From IMG/VR virus record IMGVR_UViG_3300045995_000256, positions 1 through 28,168 of that record: a stretch of 28,168 bases of DNA. One strand, given 5' to 3'. The DNA comes from a virus. The translations under genes were made by a program, and so were the position numbers. How positions within the stretch are numbered: position 1 is the first letter of the stretch; each line of letters begins with the position of its first letter. Of the stretch, positions 6,858 through 14,332 are shown piece after piece. Below the pieces are notes generated by a model that did no database searches, had not been told where the DNA came from, and saw only the letters and a program-made list of their open reading frames with translations.

Positions 6858-9126
6858 ATTGGAGCACATCCAGAAACTTTTAGAAAGTCGTTACTACCTA
6901 AGAGGTAGTGATGGAACTCTGCTTGAAGATGACCCTGTCTTAATGTTCGCAAGAGTAGCTGGGGCAGTTGCTCAAGCAGAAAAAACAGATACAGAAAAAA
7001 GTTATTGGTACCATAGATTTTTAGATTTAATGTGCCCTATTAGTGACCATGACCATCCTAAATTTCTTCCTAACACCCCTACTCTTATTAATGCTGGTAA
7101 AGAAAAGGGCGTGTATGCTGCGTGTAATGTACTAGAAGTACCAGATTCTATGACGGGAATTTTTGATACCCTTAAAAAAGCTGCAATCATTTCTAAGTAT
7201 GGTGGGGGATTAGGGATTTCTTTTTCTAACTTGCGCGAAGAAGGAGCCATAGTAAAATCTACAGGACAGACTTCTAGTGGTCCTCTTTCCTTTATGAAAG
7301 TTTTTGATGCTATGTGTGACACTGTTAAACAGGGTGGAAGTAGACGAGGAGCTATGCTTGCTTCATTAAGAGTAGACCACCCAGACATTTATAAGTTTAT
7401 TGAACTAAAAGATGATGGTAAATCCTTTAGTAATTTCAATATGTCCGTTGTTGTTACAGACAAGTTTATGAAAGCTGTTGAAAATGATGAGTCTTGGTCT
7501 TTAGTATCTCCATCTACCGGACTTGCTGTGGGTGGATTTATTAAAGCAAAATCTTTGTGGAATAAGATAGTAGAACATGCTTGGAAAACTGGTGACCCAG
7601 GACTAATTTTTATTGACGAGGCCAACAGGAAAAATCCTTTTACTAAACCTGAATATGAAATAAAAACTTATAACGCATGCGGAGAGCAGCCCCTACTAGA
7701 TAGTGAGTCCTGTGTTCTAGGCAGTATTAATCTCATGGCCTATCTAAAAGAAGATTGGCCTGCGCCTGGGTATACTCCTTTAAAGATTAAGTTTGATTGG
7801 GATGCTTTAGGAGAAGACATTCCTACTATGGTTCGTTTCCTTGATGATATTATTGATAGTAGTCCTTATCCTATTAAGGAAGTAGAAGAAGCTACTAAAA
7901 AGACTAGGAAGATTGGTCTTGGTATTATGGGTTGGGCTGATTGTCTTATTAAAATGCAGCTTCCATATGACAGCCAAGAAGCTTTAGATTTAGCTGAAGA
8001 ACTTATGCAGCTTATTAATGAACAGGCTGAAATAGCTTCTGAGAACTTAGCCGTAGAGAAGGGCGCATTTCCAGCATGGGAAGATTCAACTATAGACATT
8101 CCTAGAAGGAATGCTGTTCTTACTACAGTGGCACCTACAGGTACTCTTAGTAGAATTGCAGGAGTTAGCTCAGGGATTGAACCTAATTTTGCTTGGGAGA
8201 CTCATCATAATTTAGAGGGTCATGAGTATGATGAAGTTCATTGGGCGTGGGAAGAGTTTGATAACGCAAGAACTCATACAGGAACCCCACTACCCGTATA
8301 TATGAGAACAGCTAATGAGATTAGCTGGGAGGGGCATCTTAAGATGCAAGCGGCATTCCAAAAGTATGTCGGTTCTAGTATAAGTAAAACAATTAACCTA
8401 CCTACTGGGGCAACAGTAGAAGATGTAGGATTTATCTATGGAACCGCATGGAAAATTGGACTAAAAGGAATCACAGTTTATAGAGATAAAAGTAAAGAAA
8501 ACCAACCATTGAATAAGATTGAAGAAAGTCCTATGACTAAAATTGCAGGGACTCACTCTGGTCCCGCGTGGGAAGCAGTTTTAGAATGTGTTGAAGAAGA
8601 AAGAAAAAAAGGGTCCTCTCATAGAAAACGTGGCCCTGTAACAGTTGGAGTTACCCATAAGGTAGACACTGGTAAAGGTAAAATCTACATGACTGTTAAC
8701 TATGATGAGCACCATCATGAGCCAGTAGAGATTTTTATCAGATTGGGTCACGCAGCAACTCCTACTGAGCAAGCTTTAGCTGAATTTGTGGGGCGGCTTA
8801 TGAGTGTCTCTTTGAAACACGGAGTTCCTAGTAGTGCTATAATTAAGCAAGGCAACAAAGTATTTAGTGACAACGGTTTCTGGTATTGCCAGAAGTCTTT
8901 CAGCAGTTTGCCCCAACTGATTTGCTACGTTCTCGGGTTTTCTTTTGAAGGGGCTTTAGATAAAGCGGCTTTAGATATCAACAACTTTTTGGAGGAGCCA
9001 GAAGAAACACAGTTAGAGTTGATAGTTGATAGTTCGGGTGTATGGTGCTACAATTGTAGTACCTACTCGATTATCGGGCAGGGCGGGTGTCAAGTTTGTA
9101 CAAATTGTGGATGGGAAAAGTGTTAA
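6847..9126 (+). CDS. nrdJ: Adenosylcobalamin-dependent (class II) ribonucleoside-diphosphate reductase
   Basis: The 759-residue enzyme reduces ribonucleotides to deoxyribonucleotides using a coenzyme-B12 radical. Visible signatures are PNTPTLINAG (75-84), Cys93 in AACNV as one redox Cys, and the Gly-rich SKYGGGLGISFS. The catalytic NACGEQPL has Asn276, Cys278 (thiyl radical site) and Glu280, and the partner Cys289 is in ESCVLGSINL. Next comes APTGTLSRIAGVSSGIEPNF (429-448). The C-terminus is a Cys-rich tail (CYNC near 735, ending CxxCGWEKC) that shuttles electrons from thioredoxin. No N-terminal ATP-cone is evident. No separate radical subunit is needed, so one gene suffices, and B12 must come from the host. 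It overlaps the upstream gene by 11 bases. Confidence 0.95.
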   Translation: MAHKLEHIQKLLESRYYLRGSDGTLLEDDPVLMFARVAGAVAQAEKTDTEKSYWYHRFLDLMCPISDHDHPKFLPNTPTLINAGKEKGVYAACNVLEVPDSMTGIFDTLKKAAIISKYGGGLGISFSNLREEGAIVKSTGQTSSGPLSFMKVFDAMCDTVKQGGSRRGAMLASLRVDHPDIYKFIELKDDGKSFSNFNMSVVVTDKFMKAVENDESWSLVSPSTGLAVGGFIKAKSLWNKIVEHAWKTGDPGLIFIDEANRKNPFTKPEYEIKTYNACGEQPLLDSESCVLGSINLMAYLKEDWPAPGYTPLKIKFDWDALGEDIPTMVRFLDDIIDSSPYPIKEVEEATKKTRKIGLGIMGWADCLIKMQLPYDSQEALDLAEELMQLINEQAEIASENLAVEKGAFPAWEDSTIDIPRRNAVLTTVAPTGTLSRIAGVSSGIEPNFAWETHHNLEGHEYDEVHWAWEEFDNARTHTGTPLPVYMRTANEISWEGHLKMQAAFQKYVGSSISKTINLPTGATVEDVGFIYGTAWKIGLKGITVYRDKSKENQPLNKIEESPMTKIAGTHSGPAWEAVLECVEEERKKGSSHRKRGPVTVGVTHKVDTGKGKIYMTVNYDEHHHEPVEIFIRLGHAATPTEQALAEFVGRLMSVSLKHGVPSSAIIKQGNKVFSDNGFWYCQKSFSSLPQLICYVLGFSFEGALDKAALDINNFLEEPEETQLELIVDSSGVWCYNCSTYSIIGQGGCQVCTNCGWEKC

Positions 9127-9139
9127 TAAAGGAGTTATT

Positions 9140-9289
9140 ATGATTAAGGTATGTGCAGCGAATGTAGTTTTTACATTTAAGAAATGCGACAAGGCAATTT
9201 ATAAAGACGGTGCTGTAACAGTTTATGATAAGGGTGGCACTAAGGTTGCCCTCTTTGAAACTTTTGACTGGGCGCACAGGGATTATTAA
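9140..9289 (+). CDS. Small unknown phage peptide
   Basis: A 49-residue ORF starts at ATG 9140 with an excellent AAAGGAG (9128-9134) 5 bases upstream. The frame also extends upstream to 9026, but that part lies inside the reductase gene and has no ribosome site. The sequence alternates strands (VVFTFKKCDKAIYKDGAVTV, then KVALFETFDW) and could be a small beta-barrel. No family is recognised. Confidence 0.6.
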   Translation: MIKVCAANVVFTFKKCDKAIYKDGAVTVYDKGGTKVALFETFDWAHRDY

Positions 9290-9341
9290 TCTATAATGTT
9301 TAAAAGCACTCGCCCTGCCCATGCATTATAAGGAGTATGTA

Positions 9342-9569
9342 ATGAATAAAGAACCTGTATGCCCAGCTACTAGAGAAATATCTCCGCACCCTGAAACTGG
9401 GGAGTATGTTTCTATCTGTAATATCATCTTTAGGATGCTTGAATCGGGAGATACTAAGTACCCTAACTATATGATTCCCCCAATACACTGCGAACATTAT
9501 ACGGACTGTCCGGTGTGGAGACAGGAAAAGATTAATGCTTACATTGCAAAAAGGAAGGAGAAAAAATAA
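9342..9569 (+). CDS. Small Cys/His-rich phage protein (putative zinc-binding)
   Basis: The start is ATG 9342 because AAGGAG (9330-9335) lies 6 bases upstream; the ATG at 9321 precedes that site. The 75-residue product has Cys7, Cys26, and a cluster His49-Cys50-x-His52-x3-Cys56 followed by PVWRQEK and a basic tail. This Cys...C...HC..Y..CPVW layout recurs in short phage proteins, in my memory, and probably binds zinc. Its function is unknown. Confidence 0.65.
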   Translation: MNKEPVCPATREISPHPETGEYVSICNIIFRMLESGDTKYPNYMIPPIHCEHYTDCPVWRQEKINAYIAKRKEKK

Positions 9570-9571
9570 TA

Positions 9572-10108
9572 GTGGCCTCGGTTAGTCTAACAAAAGATAA
9601 CGAACGCATATGTTCCATTTGCGGGGGACTATTCCCAGCGACCCTAGAGTATTTTCATCAAGACAGAAGAAATTCTATTGGGTTAAGAGGAGATTGTAAG
9701 ACTTGCCGCACTCTTATAACCAAAGCGGATTACGAAAAAAGTAAAGACAAAATAAAATTGTGGCGTGAAAAAAATAAAGAACACCTTGCATTAAAACGAA
9801 AAGAAAATTATATAAAAAATAGAGATGGCTCTATAAAAAATACAATTTTACTAAAGAAATATGGTATCTATCTTGATGACTGCAAAGAAATGTTTGAAAA
9901 ACAAAATGGTGTTTGTGCTATTTGTGGTCAACCTGAAACTAGAATACAAAGAGGCAAACTTGCAGATTTGTCCGTAGACCATGACCACATCACGGGTGAA
10001 GTGAGGGGATTATTATGTAATAAATGTAATATAGGGATAGCTCACTTTTATGACAATTCAGATTTACTTTTATTAGCTTTTAATTACCTAGAAAAGATTG
10101 TAGTATGA
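9572..10108 (+). CDS. Recombination endonuclease VII-like HNH nuclease
   Basis: The 178-residue protein starts with GTG, with GGAAGGAG (9553-9560) upstream. The N-terminal zinc finger has Cys14-x2-Cys17 and Cys42-x2-Cys45, next to LEYFHQDRRNSIGLRGDCKT. A basic helical linker follows. The C-terminal endonuclease VII domain has KYGIYLDDCKEMFEKQNGVC, zinc ligands Cys115-Cys118 and Cys149-Cys152, and the catalytic LSVDHDHITGEVRGLLCNKC (about 133-152). T4 endonuclease VII resolves branched DNA before packaging. Single-domain relatives like this are common in phages and may be resolvases or homing nucleases. It overlaps the next gene by 4 bases (ATGA). Confidence 0.85.
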   Translation: MASVSLTKDNERICSICGGLFPATLEYFHQDRRNSIGLRGDCKTCRTLITKADYEKSKDKIKLWREKNKEHLALKRKENYIKNRDGSIKNTILLKKYGIYLDDCKEMFEKQNGVCAICGQPETRIQRGKLADLSVDHDHITGEVRGLLCNKCNIGIAHFYDNSDLLLLAFNYLEKIVV

Positions 10109-10503
10109 AGCACATAGAAAAAGTAGCTATTATTGAAGGGCGTAGATATTTTGATGAGAGTCATAGTCCCCAATCCGAATTAAAATGGGTAGGACCAAAG
10201 ACCTGGCCTGTTCATATTGTTCCTGAACTATTTGGTTTGGTAAGAAATAGGAAAAAAGATTGGGAACTAAAACGAATAGACTACATACCTTACAGTAACT
10301 ATATAATTGCCGTTCGTGGTGATGTGTGGTTTGGAATTTATAAATACTTGTACAAAGGCTACTATGGATTCAAGCAAGTTTTGGGTAAAATTAGAACCAG
10401 AACTGTGGTTTTCTTTGAGGACAAACTACATATAGGTTACACTCAGGAAGGTACTTATTATAGATGGAGAGACTTACTTAAACGGAGGCCAAAATGGCAA
10501 TAA
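10105..10503 (+). CDS. Unknown basic phage protein
   Basis: A 132-residue product is coupled to the preceding gene by ATGA. It is basic and aromatic (many Tyr, Trp, Lys and Arg), with strands around residues 60-85 (YIPYSNYIIAVRGDVWFGIY) and a basic C-terminus. No Cys motif or membrane segment is present. It is probably an alpha/beta protein, perhaps nucleic-acid binding by charge, and no family is recognised. Confidence 0.6.
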   Translation: MKHIEKVAIIEGRRYFDESHSPQSELKWVGPKTWPVHIVPELFGLVRNRKKDWELKRIDYIPYSNYIIAVRGDVWFGIYKYLYKGYYGFKQVLGKIRTRTVVFFEDKLHIGYTQEGTYYRWRDLLKRRPKWQ

Positions 10504-10727
10504 CTTATAATGTTAGATATGATAATAGTAGCGGCAGTAGCAATAATAATTTTGGCACTTCAAATAACACTTGGGTAACTACCACTAATAACGGTTTTTA
10601 TTCCCCTATCACATACAACATTGTTGAAGCAAAGCCTAAGCACATTTGTCCTAGATGTAAAGCACCTACTTATGGTGCTGCACCGATTAAATGTAAATCG
10701 TGTGGAGCGAAACAGGAGTTACTATAA
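10494..10727 (+). CDS. Asn/Ser/Thr-rich protein with C-terminal zinc ribbon
   Basis: The 77-residue product starts with ATG; an ACGGAGG ribosome site (10483-10489) precedes it. Residues 10-40 are low-complexity Asn, Ser, Thr and Gly. A compact zinc ribbon follows, with Cys52-x2-Cys55 and Cys67-x2-Cys70 (ICPRCKAPTYGAAPIKCKSC). The disordered N-terminus with a ribbon suggests an adaptor, but the function is unknown. The stop overlaps the next ATG by one base. Confidence 0.65.
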   Translation: MAITYNVRYDNSSGSSNNNFGTSNNTWVTTTNNGFYSPITYNIVEAKPKHICPRCKAPTYGAAPIKCKSCGAKQELL

Positions 10728-10921
10728 TGGGATGGTTTTTATCTTTTTATTTTGTGGGGCTTGGTTTTTGGATTGCCTATTGTTTTTCTCTTCCTAAGGG
10801 ATTTCCTATATGGGCAATATTGTTAGGAACCACTTGGTACTTAATAACAGTATCAATTGTTTTAGGAATTGTATATCTAGCAGGTTTAATAAGGAGGTTA
10901 AAAGATGACAAAGCAGCCTGA
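10727..10921 (+). CDS. Small membrane protein with two predicted transmembrane segments
   Basis: The start is taken as ATG 10727 (64 residues), overlapping the previous stop; a GTG at 10700 in frame lies inside the zinc-ribbon gene. Two hydrophobic spans are visible at about residues 3-20 (WFLSFYFVGLGFWIAYCF) and 27-53 (IWAILLGTTWYLITVSIVLG), with a short basic C-terminus (RRLKDDK). Holin-like size and topology are noted, but there is no direct evidence. Confidence 0.6.
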   Translation: MGWFLSFYFVGLGFWIAYCFSLPKGFPIWAILLGTTWYLITVSIVLGIVYLAGLIRRLKDDKAA

Positions 10922-11054
10922 AAAAGAAGTGTGCCCTCAATGTGGTGCTTGTAGATGGGTCACGGGTAAGAAAGGAACCATCTGTTCTAAGTGTGGGTTT
11001 ACTAAAGAGAGTGACTTCTTTAAGATAGACGGGCCAGTAGTAATTGAAAAATAA
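10905..11054 (+). CDS. Zinc-ribbon micro-protein
   Basis: A 49-residue ORF has a perfect AAGGAGG (10891-10897) 7 bases before its ATG; this site lies inside the preceding membrane-protein gene, whose end it overlaps by 17 bases. Cys10-x2-Cys13-x2-Cys16 and Cys27-x2-Cys30 (VCPQCGACRW, ICSKCGFTK) form a zinc ribbon. It could be a small transcription or translation modulator, but nothing more can be said. Confidence 0.7.
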   Translation: MTKQPEKEVCPQCGACRWVTGKKGTICSKCGFTKESDFFKIDGPVVIEK

Positions 11055-11066
11055 AGGGGCTATTGG

Positions 11067-12101
11067 GTGAAAATTAGACTGTCGGGAGCAGCAAATGCCC
11101 ATGATGGGATGGGTGTTATTACTGAAAGCTTAGCTTTAGCATTAGATAAACTAGGAGTGGAAGTTCAGATAAAACCTGCGGCAATATGGTACGACCATAA
11201 CTCCTTAAAACCGCGCACACAAGAACTGGTTAAAAATGAATTAAAAAATATTGACTTTGAGTTATTGATAATGTACCCAGTGTATAGTTTTGATGGAATT
11301 AATAAAAATGCAGCCCTCTTAAGTATGTGGGAAGCAGATAAACTTCCGAGTGTGTGGATTAAAGCTATCAATAGTCTGAATCTTCCTGTCTTAGCCCCTT
11401 CTAAATTCTCAGCAGATGTGTTTAGAAACAGTGGAGTAAAAGTTCCAGTAATTGATTTTCCATTAGGAGTAGATAAGGAGTTTTATGAGTACCGAGAACG
11501 AATATTTCCCACAGATAGACCATTTAGATTTCTCTCAATTGGAAAATTTGAGCCTAGGAAAAATGGAAACACGCTTTTACGGTGCTTTAACAGAACGTTT
11601 CCCGGACGCGATGATATTGAGCTATACATTAAGACACGAGAGAGGTTTATCCCATCCGACTCTGGACGTTCAGCTTCTACTCAAATAAAGTTTTTTTCCA
11701 AAACAGTTTCAGAGAAAGAGTTGAGAGAACTGTACTATAGCTGTAACGCTTTTGTGTATCCTTCTCGTGGAGAGGCCTTTTCATTCCCGCCCAGAAATGC
11801 TATACTCACAGGGATGCCAACACTTGTTACTAATTGGAGTGCTCTTGCTGAAATTCCTGGGGCAAGACTTATAATGACAAAAGGACTCTCCCCCATGTTT
11901 AAGTGCGGATTTTCATACGGGGAAGAAGCAAACCTTTTAATGGCAGACATTGATGAAGAGCATTTATGCAAGCTCTTTGAGAAGATGCTAGACAAAACAT
12001 GGTACGAGGCAGAGTGTGATGATGTTAAGTCTGAGAGAGACACACACCTATCATGGGATGATTGTGCCAAGAATCTAATCAAGTATGTGGAGGGTAACTG
12101 A
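11067..12101 (+). CDS. GT-B-fold glycosyltransferase (GT4-like)
   Basis: The 344-residue enzyme starts with GTG after an AAAGGGG purine stretch. The N-terminal Rossmann domain has MGVITESLALALDKLGVEV, which places the Gly-loop for the acceptor side. The C-terminal donor domain begins at FRFLSIGKFEPRKN (about 155-168) and contains YPSRGEAFSFPPRNAILTG, a GT4 E-x7-E-type nucleotide-sugar motif, followed by MPTLVTNWSALAEI. It should add a sugar from an NDP-sugar to an unknown acceptor. The arrangement matches one complete GT-B enzyme. It overlaps the next gene by one base. Confidence 0.85.
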   Translation: MKIRLSGAANAHDGMGVITESLALALDKLGVEVQIKPAAIWYDHNSLKPRTQELVKNELKNIDFELLIMYPVYSFDGINKNAALLSMWEADKLPSVWIKAINSLNLPVLAPSKFSADVFRNSGVKVPVIDFPLGVDKEFYEYRERIFPTDRPFRFLSIGKFEPRKNGNTLLRCFNRTFPGRDDIELYIKTRERFIPSDSGRSASTQIKFFSKTVSEKELRELYYSCNAFVYPSRGEAFSFPPRNAILTGMPTLVTNWSALAEIPGARLIMTKGLSPMFKCGFSYGEEANLLMADIDEEHLCKLFEKMLDKTWYEAECDDVKSERDTHLSWDDCAKNLIKYVEGN

Positions 12102-12370
12102 TGCCGTATATTACAGAAGTACTAAAGACTAATCTTGAACCAGCATTAAAAAAGTTAGAGGACAGTATCTACACCGTGGGTACTAGGGAGAATTTTAATG
12201 GGGTAATGACCTACATTATTTATAAAATTATAAAAGATAACTACGATGGAGGTTTTGATGACATTAGTGATGGTGTGAAAGTACTAGAGTGTGCGTGTGA
12301 TGAGTTCAAAAGGCGTGTGCTTCATGTTTACGAAGACAAAAAAATTATCGAAAATGGAGATGTGGAATGA
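12101..12370 (+). CDS. Conserved phage protein (DUF6899-like)
   Basis: The 89-residue product is helical: PYITEVLKTNLEPALKKLED, NGVMTYIIYKIIKDNY, then a GVKVLECACDEFKRRVLHVY helix and an EDKKIIENGDV tail. The tail and the preceding E-F-x-R-R-V helix match a family found in very many phages and known to me as DUF6899. Its function is unknown. The assignment is from memory of the pattern. It couples to the next gene by ATGA. Confidence 0.7.
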   Translation: MPYITEVLKTNLEPALKKLEDSIYTVGTRENFNGVMTYIIYKIIKDNYDGGFDDISDGVKVLECACDEFKRRVLHVYEDKKIIENGDVE

Positions 12371-12498
12371 AAATTTATCTTAAGTATCTAGCTGCTATTT
12401 TGTTTTTAGCGGCAGGAGTTGTAGGGATTTTGGACAAGAGTTTGTTTGAGATTATGCTTCCCTTTGGTCTGTTGTTCTTTACCTTCTACTCAGAATAG
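12367..12498 (+). CDS. Small membrane peptide
   Basis: A 43-residue ORF is coupled to the preceding stop by ATGA, with GGAGATG upstream as ribosome site. Two hydrophobic stretches are visible: LKYLAAILFLAAGVVGIL (5-22) and MLPFGLLFFTFY (30-41). Length and hydrophobicity suggest an inner-membrane peptide. Because it lies 270 bases before the amidase it is a candidate lysis accessory, but that is positional inference. Confidence 0.55.
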   Translation: MKIYLKYLAAILFLAAGVVGILDKSLFEIMLPFGLLFFTFYSE

Positions 12499-12507
12499 AG
12501 GAAAAAT

Positions 12508-12753
12508 ATGTTATGGACATTAGATATACCATTAACTACTAAAATTCGTCATCGTCTAATTAAAAAGCTGGCTAAAAATGATTCTATCGCCTTTAATGTT
12601 TCATTTTCTATTCATGACAGCACTAATATTAGTAGTTGCTATCTGTACGATTCTCCCATAAATATAATTGGGGACTGCACTACTATTACAGCTAACCTTA
12701 TTAAAATGAAACGTAGTAAAGCATATGCCATTAAGGTTAAAGGAACTAAATAA
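12508..12753 (+). CDS. Small unknown phage protein
   Basis: An 81-residue product starts with ATG and AGAGGA (12497-12502) upstream. It is basic and Ser/Thr/Ile-rich and alternates hydrophobic and polar residues (IAFNVSFSIHDSTNISSCYL), suggesting a small beta protein. No family or motif is recognised. It directly precedes the amidase. Confidence 0.55.
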   Translation: MLWTLDIPLTTKIRHRLIKKLAKNDSIAFNVSFSIHDSTNISSCYLYDSPINIIGDCTTITANLIKMKRSKAYAIKVKGTK

Positions 12754-12768
12754 AGAAAGAGATATGTA

Positions 12769-13914
12769 ATGAAAATCTTAGTCGCAATATTAGTCTTATC
12801 CTTTATTATTGGAGGTCTTATATCATTGAATAACACTGTTTTAGCCGCAGAATCCCCACTAATTGTTCTTGACCCCGGTCACAGTGGGGGAAACTTACTG
12901 TCTGTTGACCCTGAATGGAACATGAATGACTGGGAATACGATAATGGTGCAGAGAATCATGAAATGTACGATGTGTGCGTGTTAGTAAGGGATGGTTGGC
13001 CGGGTTTTCCTGGATTGCTTGAGCGTGGATATCGAGTCAACCTTACAAAAACTGGACCTGATGATATTGTATCCAAACGAGCTAGAGTAAATGTGGCAAT
13101 TATTAACAATGCTGATTTGTTTGCTAGTGTTCATCGCGACGCGCATACCTTTGGAACATGGGGGCATGTTTATGTTCAACGTGTGAATGATTGGCGTTAT
13201 GATGTTAACGGAGTGAAGAAGTATTTTACTCTGGCTGACGTAGCTGCCGAGTCCAAACGTATTGGTGACGCAATTCTTAAGGCTCGTAAAACTATTGAAG
13301 GCTCCGCTATTACTATGGCTGTTCAAAACTACACTGGTAGGGGCGGTAATATTCCTGGTGGCAACTTAACAATTACTCAGCTTTGGAATACTCGTCCAGC
13401 ACTTCTGTTAGAAGCGGGTGTTTGTAATACAGAAGCTAAGAAGCAGAAGTATGCTCAAGGCATTGTTAATGGAATCATTGCTGCTCTACCTATTGGTGGC
13501 ACTGTAACACCACCAACTCCTCCAGTTATAACTCACACTGTATACGACAATAAAGACAGCCATATAATCAAGACAGGTACTTGGGCAACATTTACTAAGG
13601 CAGAAGCATACAAAGGTAGTTACCAAAGGTCTTCTACTAAGGGAGCAACTGCAACTATTAAATTCAACGGTACTCGTATTGATTATGTTGGTATGAAAGG
13701 CACAACCCTTGGTCTTGTAGATATTTATCTTGACGGAACAAGAATGGCTACTTATAATTTAAATGCCTCTGTTGCTACTTACCAAGTAATAATTTGGTCT
13801 AGTGGAAATTTAGTTCCTGGCACTCATACTCTAAAAATTGTTAGGAATAGTGTTAGTTCTACAGGAAAGTTTATTACTATTGACTCCGTAGATATTTGGG
13901 GGAACATGCTATGA
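12769..13914 (+). CDS. Secreted N-acetylmuramoyl-L-alanine amidase (Amidase_3) with C-terminal beta-sandwich
   Basis: The 381-residue enzyme cleaves the lactyl-Ala bond in peptidoglycan. Residues 1-27 form a signal peptide (MKILVAILVLSFIIGGLISL, cleavage likely after LAA). The Amidase_3 zinc domain spans about 30-240: LDPGHSGG with His38, an acidic ligand near Glu62, SVHRDAH with His122, and the catalytic Glu215 in LLLEAG. A Pro/Thr linker (about 243-256) leads to a jelly-roll-like domain (257-381, with YVGMKGTTLGLVDIYLDG and GTHTLKIVR), of the kind that binds carbohydrate. Lysis or release of progeny is the likely role. Export by the Sec route would make it independent of a classical holin, as with SAR or secreted endolysins, or it could be a host-derived autolysin. 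It couples to the next gene by ATGA. Confidence 0.9.
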   Translation: MKILVAILVLSFIIGGLISLNNTVLAAESPLIVLDPGHSGGNLLSVDPEWNMNDWEYDNGAENHEMYDVCVLVRDGWPGFPGLLERGYRVNLTKTGPDDIVSKRARVNVAIINNADLFASVHRDAHTFGTWGHVYVQRVNDWRYDVNGVKKYFTLADVAAESKRIGDAILKARKTIEGSAITMAVQNYTGRGGNIPGGNLTITQLWNTRPALLLEAGVCNTEAKKQKYAQGIVNGIIAALPIGGTVTPPTPPVITHTVYDNKDSHIIKTGTWATFTKAEAYKGSYQRSSTKGATATIKFNGTRIDYVGMKGTTLGLVDIYLDGTRMATYNLNASVATYQVIIWSSGNLVPGTHTLKIVRNSVSSTGKFITIDSVDIWGNML

Positions 13915-14084
13915 ACGGTGAAGTAGACTACGCCTCCCTTGAGCATATGAAAGAGACTTTAAGAGAAAAAGATATTCAAATTGACGGCATGCTTAGAGTT
14001 GGTTTGCAGCAAGAAGAAGAAATTGAGAGATTAAACAAGAAAATCGCAGAGTATCAAATGTTAGTTGCTATGCTACATGGGTAG
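13911..14084 (+). CDS. Small coiled-coil protein
   Basis: The start is ATG 13911 (57 residues), overlapping the amidase stop, with TTGGGGGA (13896-13903) as ribosome site; a TTG at 13896 is rejected because it forms part of that site. Nearly the whole product is a charged helix with heptad-like spacing (LREKDIQIDGML, then EEEIERLNKKIAEYQMLVAM). It might be an oligomerising accessory of the amidase or a small structural or regulatory peptide. Confidence 0.6.
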   Translation: MNGEVDYASLEHMKETLREKDIQIDGMLRVGLQQEEEIERLNKKIAEYQMLVAMLHG

Positions 14085-14092
14085 GAGGTACA

Positions 14093-14284
14093 GTGCCGAG
14101 TTACGATTATAAATGTCAGTTTTGTGGGGAAATTGTTGAGATAAATTGTTCCATTGCTGGGCGAGAAACAGCCGCCAGTAACTTAGTTTGTGAAAAGTGT
14201 GGTGGAACAAATTTTATACTATCTATTACTCTTTTTTCTTCCCACTTTAGGTACACTAGGAAACAAACTTGGCCCACACGATAG
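14093..14284 (+). CDS. FmdB-type zinc-ribbon protein
   Basis: The 63-residue product starts with GTG and TAGGAGG (14082-14088) lies 4 bases upstream. It begins MPSYDYKCQFCGEIVE, which is the classical start of FmdB-family zinc ribbons (MPxYxYxCxxCG). The ribbon closes with CEKCGG, so the ligands are Cys8, Cys11, Cys33 and Cys36. FmdB-like proteins are putative regulators, and no function is known for phage members. Confidence 0.7.
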   Translation: MPSYDYKCQFCGEIVEINCSIAGRETAASNLVCEKCGGTNFILSITLFSSHFRYTRKQTWPTR

Positions 14285-14310
14285 GATAAATAGCATGGTT
14301 CATTTTCTAA

Positions 14311-14324
14311 CCTTAAATTTAAGG
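14311..14324. promoter_or_regulatory. Perfect 14-bp palindrome overlapping a ribosome site
   Basis: The bases CCTTAAATTTAAGG form a perfect inverted repeat in the 48-base gap before the acyltransferase gene. Its right half is part of the AAGGGAG ribosome site (14321-14327) used by the TTG start at 14333. It could be an operator, or in RNA a short hairpin that hides the ribosome site. Both are inference. A 14-base AT-rich palindrome can also occur by chance. Confidence 0.3.
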
Positions 14325-14332
14325 GAGTTTGA

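Noticed and set aside
7002-8772. Several minus-strand ORFs of 60-130 codons opposite the reductase gene
   Set aside because: They lie wholly opposite a well-supported enzyme, have no recognisable motifs or ribosome sites, and all other genes read on the plus strand.
9264-9297. TTGACT and TATAAT around the gap after 9289
   Set aside because: The spacer is 22 bases, too long for a normal sigma-A promoter, and there is no extended -10 TG.
11485-11688. Plus-strand ORF of 67 codons inside the glycosyltransferase at 11067
   Set aside because: It is completely nested in another frame of a well-supported enzyme, with no ribosome site and no recognisable motif.
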